A DNA stretch of 64,000 nt, taken from Shinella sp. UYSO24. Its GTDB lineage: Bacteria > Pseudomonadota > Alphaproteobacteria > Rhizobiales > Rhizobiaceae. Location: assembly GCA_902167985.1 (NCBI GenBank), contig CABHNZ010000007.1, positions 229,054 to 293,053 on the forward strand. Direction: 5' to 3'. Shown here in pieces: positions 58,262 through 64,000 of this stretch. The stretch's first letter is position 1. Every line of letters begins with the position of its first letter. The notes beneath the pieces were generated by a model, which did not search any database, was not told the origin of the DNA, and saw nothing but the letters and a program-made list of their open reading frames with translations. A program made the translations under genes and the position numbers.

Positions 58262-61143
58262 ATGGCCCGACACGATATCGACTTTTCTGAACTTCTCGAC
58301 CTCGATCGCCTGATGGCGGAATGCCAGGCGGCGCTCGGCGCCAAGGATCGTGCGCTTCTCGACATGCGCTCCGATCTCCTGCCGATCCTCAGGAAGGCAA
58401 GTGCCGACGGGCGCCAGAAGCGCGCGAACGGCTGAACGAGGAGGGAAGCGGCCTCAACTGCGCCCGTCGCATTTCGTGGATCCAGGACCGGCTGATCTGC
58501 ACGCTCCATACCGTCATCGTCGACAACGTCTATCCGGAAGGCCAGGATATCGCGATTGCGGCCGTCGGCGGCTATGGCCGCGGCACGCTGGCGCCGGGCT
58601 CCGATATCGATCTTCTCTTCCTCCTGCCGGAAAAGAATTCCGATCGCATGCGCAAGGCCGTCGAGTTCCTGCTCTACGTACTCTGGGATCTCGGCTTCAA
58701 GGTGGGCCACGCCACCCGCACGGTGGAGGAATGTATCCGCCTGTCGAAATCCGACATGACGATCCGTACCGCCATCCTCGAAAACCGCTATGTCTGCGGC
58801 CGCGAGGCGCTGGTGGGCGATCTGGAAAGCCGCTTCGATACGGAAGTGGTTGCCGATACCGGCCCGGAATTCGTCGCGGCCAAGCTTGCCGAGCGTGACA
58901 CGCGCCACCAGAAATCCGGCGATACCCGCTATCTGGTCGAGCCGAACGTCAAGGAAGGCAAGGGCGGCCTGCGCGATCTGCACACGCTCTTCTGGATCGC
59001 CAAATATTACTACCGCGTCCGTGACACGGCCGATCTGATCAAGCTCGGGGTTCTCTCGCGCTCGGAATGGCGTCTCTTCGAAAAGGCCGACGATTTCCTC
59101 TGGGCGGTGCGCTGCCAGATGCATTTCATCACCGGCAAGGCGGAAGAGCGCCTCTCCTTCGACATCCAGAAGGATATTGCCGCAAGCCTCGGCTATAACG
59201 CCCGTCCCGGCCTCTCGCCGGTCGAGCGCTTCATGAAGCACTATTTCCTCGTGGCGAAAGATGTCGGCGATCTGACCCGCATCTTCTGCGCCGCACTCGA
59301 AGAGCAGCAGGCGAAGGCCGTGCCCGGCATCACCAAGCGGGTCATCTCCCGCTTCACCAAGCGTCTGCGCAAGATCCCCGGCACGCTGGAATTCGTCGAG
59401 GATCGCGGCCGCATCACGCTTGCCAATCCGGATGTCTTCAAGCGCGATCCGGTCTCGATCATCCGCTTCTTCCATGTGGCGGATCTGACCGGCCTCGAAC
59501 TGCACCCGGATGCGCTGAAGCGCATCACTCGGTCTCTGTCGCTGATCGACCATTCCCTGCGCGAAAACGACGAGGCCAACCGCCTCTTCATGTCGATCCT
59601 CACCTCGCGCCGCGAACCGGCGCTGATGCTGCGGCGCATGAACGAGGCCGGCGTGCTCGGCCGCTTCATCCCCGATTTCGGCAAGGTCGTGGCGATGATG
59701 CAATTCTCCATGTACCACCATTACACGGTGGATGAGCATCTCATCCGCGCCGTCGAAGCGCTCTGGGAAGTCGACGAAGGCAAGTTCTCCGAAATCCATC
59801 CGCTCGCCAACAAGCTGATGCCGAGCGTCGAGGAACGCGACGTCCTCTATTTCGCCGTCCTGCTTCACGATATCGCCAAGGGCCGCGACGAGGACCACTC
59901 GATTGCCGGCGCCCGCATCGTGCGCAAGCTCGGTGCCCGCTTCGGCCTGTCGCCCAAGCAGACGGAACTGGCCGCCTGGCTGATCGAGCAACATCTCCTG
60001 ATGTCCATGACGGCCCAGACCCGCGACCTGAACGACCGCAAGACGATCACCGACTTTGCCGAAAAGGTGCAGTCGCTCGACCGCCTGAAAATGCTTCTCA
60101 TCCTCACCGTCTGCGATATCCGCGCCGTCGGTCCGGGCGTGTGGAACGGCTGGAAGGGCCAGCTCCTTCGCACGCTTTATTATGAGACCGAGCTTCTGAT
60201 CTCCGGCGGCTTCTCCGAAGTCTCGCGCAAGGAACGCGCCAAGGCGGCGGAAGAGGCGCTCTACAAGGCGCTGGCCGATTTCTCCCAGAAGGATCGCCGC
60301 ACCTATTCGAAACTGCATTACCAGCCTTACCTTCTCTCGGTCTCGCTGGAAGACCAGATCCGCCACGCGAAATTCATCCGCGAGGCGGACCGCAAGGGGC
60401 AGGCGCTCACCACCATGGTGCGCACCGACAGTTTCAACGCCATCACCGAGATCACGGTTCTGGCGCCGGACCATCCGCGCCTTCTGTCGATCATTGCCGG
60501 CGCCTGCGCCGCGGCCGGTGCCAATATCGCCGATGCGCAGGTCTTCACCACCATGGATGGCCGCGCGCTGGACACGATCCTCGTCAACCGCGAATTCCAG
60601 GTGGATGAGGATGAGATGCGCCGCGCCGGCACGATCGGCCGGATGATCGAGGATGTTCTGTCGGGCAAGAAGCGCCTGCCGGAAGTCATCGCCACCCGCG
60701 CCAAAGCCAAGAAGCGCAACAAGGCCTTCAACATCCCGCCTTCGGTCGTGCTCTCCAACACGCTGTCGCACAAGTTCACCGTCATCGAGGTGGAATGCCT
60801 CGACCGCACCGGGCTTCTGGCGGATGTGACGGCGGTTCTGGCCGATTTGTCGCTCGATATTCACTCGGCGCGCATCACCACATTCGGCGAAAAGGTGATC
60901 GACACGTTCTACGTGACCGATCTCGTCGGCCACAAGATCACCAACGAACACCGTCAGGCCAATATCGCCGCACGCCTCAAGGCGGTCATGTCGGAACTGG
61001 AAGACGAGCTTCGAAGCGGCATGCCGACCGGCATTATCGCACCTGCTCCGACCTCCGTGTCGACATCGACGGCTTCTGCCACACCGCCATCACCGCCGGC
61101 CTCCGGCCAGCCGTCTGCACGCAAGTCCAAGGCGAGCGTGTGA
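58262..61143 (+). CDS. glnD: bifunctional uridylyltransferase/uridylyl-removing enzyme GlnD (one frame break)
   Basis: Senses glutamine and adds or removes UMP on PII proteins, the top of the nitrogen cascade. It has a nucleotidyltransferase motif [19 protein letters not shown], an HD hydrolase site ([18 protein letters not shown]) and two C-terminal ACT domains ([40 protein letters not shown]), then a proline/serine-rich tail. Start at 58262 (AGGAAAAC upstream). The frame breaks near 58421 (expected [12 protein letters not shown], one G missing); repaired length 960 residues. It matches the rpoN/ptsN nitrogen system elsewhere in the window. Confidence 0.95.
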
Positions 61144-61208
61144 GCCGAACCTTGGCCGGTTCTCTGGGTCTTCCTGCGAATTTCCCGGGAAATCGGCAGC
61201 TTCATCCG

Positions 61209-61250
61209 ATCTCCCCCCTTGAGGGGGAGATGTCCGGCAGGGCAGAGGGG
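61209..61250. repeat. palindromic intergenic element of the rhizobial type
   Basis: ATCTCCCCC (61209-61217) pairs with GGGGGAGAT (61223-61231), followed by GTCCGGCAGGGCAGAGGGG. This layout (a C-run/G-run palindrome and a trailing GGCAGAGGGG) is one I recognise as dispersed between genes across Rhizobiaceae genomes. It lies between glnD and murJ. Confidence 0.75.
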
Positions 61251-61309
61251 TATGACCCGAACGCTGCCCTCGACCTTATTTTGGCAGCCCCACCGCCGGA
61301 GCCCCATCC

Positions 61310-62873
61310 ATGAGCCTCGTGAAAAATTCATGACCGTCGGCGGCGCCACGCTCGGCAGCCGCATTTTCGGCTTTGCCCGCGAGACCTTCATGGCGGCAGC
61401 ACTCGGCACCGGGCCGATGGCCGACGTCTTCTACGCCGCCTTCCGCTTCCCCAATCTCTTCCGCCGGCTTTTGCCGAAGCGCCTTCAACGCCGCCTTCGT
61501 GCCGCTCTTCTCGAAGGAAATCGAGGCGAATGGCGTCGAGGGCGCCAAGCGCTTCTCCGAGGAAGTTTTGGCGTGCTCTTCTCCGCACTCCTCATCATCA
61601 CCATCGTCATGGAACTGATGATGCCTTGGCTGGTGGAATGGATCATCGCGCCGGGCTTTGCCGATGATGCGGAAAAGACCGAACTCACCATCCGCATGGC
61701 GGCGGTGATGTTTCCCTATCTCATGTGCATGTCGCTGACGGCCATGCTGTCGGGCATGCTGAATTCGCTGCATCACTTCTTTGCCGCAGCCGTCGCCCCG
61801 GTCTTCCTCAATGTCGTGATGATCGGCGCGCTCTTCTACGGCCTCTGGTCCGGCGCCGACCCGAAGACGATCGCCTGGTATCTGTCCTGGAGCGTGCTGG
61901 CCGCCGGTGTCCTGCAGATGGCTGTCGTCTATGCCGGCGTGCGCCATGCGGGCATCAATATCGGCTTCAAGCGCCCGCGCATGACGCCGAACGTAAAGCG
62001 CCTGCTGCTGCTCGCCGTACCCGCTGCCGTCACCGGCGGCATTACCCAGATCAACCAGATCATCGGTCAGGCGATCGCGTCTGGCAAGGAAGGCGCGATC
62101 GCCGCCCTCCAATATGCCGATCGCATCTACCAGCTGCCGCTCGGCGTCGTCGGTGTCGCCGTCGGCGTCGTGCTCCTGCCGGAACTTGCCCGTGCGCTGA
62201 AGGCCGGCCACGCCAAGGAAGCCGGCAATATCCAGAACCGCTCGATCGAATTCGTGCTCTTCCTGACGCTGCCGGCAGCAGCCGGCCTCTGGATCCTGTC
62301 GGATGCGATCATTCGCGTTCTCTACGAGCGCGGTCAGTTCTCGGCCGAAAACACCGCCGTCGTCGGCTCGATCCTTGCCATCTACGGGCTCGGCCTTCCG
62401 GGCTTCGTGCTGATCAAGCGCTGCAGCCGGGCTTTTATGCGCGCGAGGATACCAGGACGCCGATGCGCTTCACCATCGCCTCGGTCGTCGTCAATTCGGG
62501 CCTTGCCATCACGCTCTTCCCGCTGATTGCCGAACGCGGCATCGCCACCGCCGAAGCGACTGCCGGCTGGATCAACACGCTCCTGCTCGGCTTCACGCTG
62601 CTGCGTCGCGGCCATCTGAAATGGGAATGGGCGATGGCCAAGCGCACCGCTCTTCTTCTCGTCTCGACGGGCATCATGTCGGCAGCGCTCATCTATGCGC
62701 TCGGCCACGCCGAGGCCTATCTGACGCCGCAGTCTTCTCTGCTGCATCAGGTCGCGGCACTCGCCGTGCTTCTGGCGATTGCGATGATCGTCTATTTCGC
62801 CGCAGCCTTCGCGATCGGCGGTGCCGATCTCGGCATGCTGCGCCGTAACCTGAAGCGCAAGCCGCGGGGCTGA
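61310..62873 (+). CDS. murJ: lipid II flippase MurJ (five frame breaks)
   Basis: Inner-membrane MOP-family flippase moving lipid II to the outer face for peptidoglycan synthesis; essential. Readable segments include TVGGATLGSRIFGFARETF, the GTGPMADVFYAAFRFPNLFR loop, GFADDAEKTELTIRMAAVMF, and NQIIGQAIASGKEGAIAAL. Five one-base losses are needed: near 61323 (A run, restoring MSLVKKFMTVGG), 61473 and 61482 (restoring FAEGAFNAAFVPLFSKEIEA), 61568 (T run, restoring EEVFGVLF) and 62419 (restoring KALQPGFYAREDTR). Repaired length 522 residues, normal for MurJ. Confidence 0.93.
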
Positions 62874-62895
62874 TCCCCGTAAGGCGGGAAGGGGA

Positions 62896-63366
62896 TTACC
62901 CCTTCTTCGAGCGGCCCTTGCGCTTGGAACAGTAGTTCCACGTCCGCTTCGGTCCGACATCCACATGGATGATGCCGTTGCAATACTGGCCGATGCCGCC
63001 AATGCCCGGCGCGCTTGCGGCGGCTGCGATGATCGTGCGGTCGGAAACGCCGGGAACGCGGATATCGGCGGCAAAACAGCGGTTATGCTGCGAATGGCCC
63101 GAATGCGGCCGATGGCCGGACGTGACGACCGGCTTGTGACCGGTTTGAATGGCGATATGCTTGAGAATGGCTTCCAGCCTGTCGGGGAAACAGTTGGTCT
63201 GAACGCTCACCCGCTGCACGGTATAGTAGGCCGAATAGTCATGCGAGAAGGACGTGGTCTTCTTCTTCGGCGTGACGGTCTCGCCGGCAAAGGCGGCAAA
63301 AGGGGCGGAAATGCTGAGGCTGGCTGTGACGAGGCAAGCGAGCGCGACGCGGAAAAAGCTGCGCAT
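62896..63366 (-). CDS. secreted M15A-type peptidase domain protein
   Basis: A 156-residue protein, intact, with a signal peptide (VALACLVTASLSISAPFAAF, cleavage near AFA-G). The C-terminal domain has the M15A zinc-site pattern: SGHRPHSGHSQHNRCFAADI with its His and Asp, and IIHVDVGP with the second His. The family includes D-Ala-D-Ala carboxypeptidases, so a cell-wall role is likely, though some members have other substrates. It converges on murJ; nothing else links the two. Confidence 0.83.
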   Translation of the reverse strand: MRSFFRVALACLVTASLSISAPFAAFAGETVTPKKKTTSFSHDYSAYYTVQRVSVQTNCFPDRLEAILKHIAIQTGHKPVVTSGHRPHSGHSQHNRCFAADIRVPGVSDRTIIAAAASAPGIGGIGQYCNGIIHVDVGPKRTWNYCSKRKGRSKKG

Positions 63367-64000
63367 CTTGGGGTACTCCGGAACGATAGTCTGTCAGTCG
63401 TGACCGACGAAATTGAAAGTGCCGGGTATTTCTTTTCCAAAAGAGGCGCGAGTAAGGACTAATTTGCTCCATATTGGGGTTTGTGGCGCCCCATTGCTTA
63501 ACTTTTGTTAACTATATCTGCTCCGCCGAGCCCTTTTCGTCTCGATCTTCCTGCTGCATCGAAGGGTAGAGGTATTTGTGTTCGTGCAACTTTGAGAAAT
63601 GGAAACAACGGCTTATCGGTGAGGGCCGGACGCTCGCTGACGCAGTTGACGGCACAAGGCTCCAACTTGCCGGCATCCGCGCACCCCTTGGTGCATTGAG
63701 GCGGTACCCGCGACGTTTGCCCTGCCAAAATCGCCATTTTCTCGGAAAAACATCCCGCCAGCTGCCGTTTTTGTCGTGACGAGCGCGGTCTGACGAGGCC
63801 GATCCCGCATATTTCACCGCCGGCATGTCGAAAAAACCGGGCCATCTCATCCCCGCGTAAAAACCGCGCGCATAGTTTCACTTGTCCCGCTTCGGCTACA
63901 CCGGTTACGCATCGCCGGCGAGGTGGGGCCGGTGATCCGGAACGGCGTCGAGATGCAGGCGCCGATCCGGGGGCTGCGCAGAAAATGGTCCCCCTCCGGC
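63367..64000. other. 634 bp without a confident gene
   Basis: Short frames occur on both strands, but none has a ribosome site plus a recognisable domain. A TTAAC direct repeat with a 10-bp period (63499-63513) and A/T-rich DNA near 63500-63525 suggest a promoter region. A frame reading IAGEVGPVIRNGVEMQAP is open at the window end (from a GTG at 63932); it may be a gene continuing past the edge, but I cannot identify it. Confidence 0.5.

Noticed and set aside
58117..60951. A 944-codon open frame on the strand opposite glnD
   Set aside because: It is the mirror of a GC-rich gene; the sequence is low in conserved motifs, and glnD on the other strand is certain.
63498..63881. A 127-codon minus-strand frame near the window end
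   Set aside because: No ribosome site, unusual codon use for this genome, no recognisable domain.
1..64000. Programmed frameshifting as the reason for the broken genes
   Set aside because: The breaks lack slippery heptamers and downstream structures, occur in ordinary housekeeping genes, and all need the same correction.
1..64000. CRISPR arrays, prophage, insertion sequences, secretion or defence islands
   Set aside because: No regular spaced repeats, transposase, integrase, capsid or defence-gene signatures were found in any frame.

Overview
The window is chromosomal DNA of a Rhizobiaceae alphaproteobacterium (Rhizobium/Agrobacterium type). The evidence is about 60% GC coding sequence with strong G/C bias at third codon positions, the rpsT-dnaA pair, the (lptC-lptA-)lptB-rpoN-hpf-ptsN block, the rph/hrcA-grpE divergence, the mutS/glnD/murJ neighbourhood, olsB for ornithine lipids, and a palindromic intergenic element of a kind common in rhizobia. 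There is no rRNA, tRNA, CRISPR array, prophage or insertion sequence. Nearly everything is housekeeping or ordinary core-accessory metabolism; I did not find a convincing new multi-gene system.

Layout. 1-3.4 kb: end of a glycerol-3-phosphate ABC importer (ugpBAEC). 3.5-11.7 kb: a cupin protein, glutathione synthetase (gshB), a ComM/YifB AAA+ ATPase, cysteine synthase, a secreted histidine phosphatase, dUTPase, release factor 3 and a class II glutamine amidotransferase. 11.9-14.5 kb: trehalose synthesis (otsB-otsA) and a lone molybdate-binding Mop domain. 14.5-22.6 kb: an ABM monooxygenase, a PLP dehydratase, a YigZ protein, CoaBC, a glyoxalase-fold protein, a LysR/YnfM-like exporter pair, and an aromatic amino-acid lyase homologue with an altered MIO site. 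22.7-30 kb: ubiB, ubiE, mutM, an enoyl-CoA hydratase, rpsT and dnaA behind an 860-bp leader. 30-36 kb: a LysE exporter, a methyltransferase, hemW-rdgB-rph, hrcA-grpE. 36.4-42 kb (all minus strand): a small hidden gene, ptsN, hpf, rpoN, lptB, lptA, lptC. 42.2-50.5 kb: sppA, ihfB, lapA, a CoxG-like gene, two rRNA methyltransferases, lspA, a hybrid histidine kinase, olsB and a toxin-antitoxin remnant. 50.6-64 kb: a malic enzyme, mutS, a secreted hydrolase with a divergent membrane AraC regulator, glnD, murJ and a secreted M15 peptidase.

The dominant oddity is technical. In 26 genes the reading frame breaks at about 43 places, and every break is cured by adding back one base (usually lengthening a short run, most often of G or C); none needs a base removed. 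The broken genes include essential ones (dnaA, murJ, dut, coaBC), and the restored lengths come out as whole codons close to family size. I read these as uncorrected deletion errors in the sequence and annotate each such gene as one CDS with the break positions stated.

How the genes work together: nitrogen control is represented by rpoN, ptsN and glnD; envelope biogenesis by lptABC, lspA, murJ, olsB and sppA; DNA replication and repair by dnaA, mutS, mutM, dut and rdgB; stress and translation by hrcA-grpE, hpf, rpsT and prfC. The best non-trivial signals are a consensus-perfect sigma-54 promoter just upstream of rpoN but pointing away from it, a cluster of GANTC methylation sites in the dnaA leader, a toxin-antitoxin locus that has kept its antitoxin but only the tail of its toxin, and short tandem repeats at the 3' ends of several genes.
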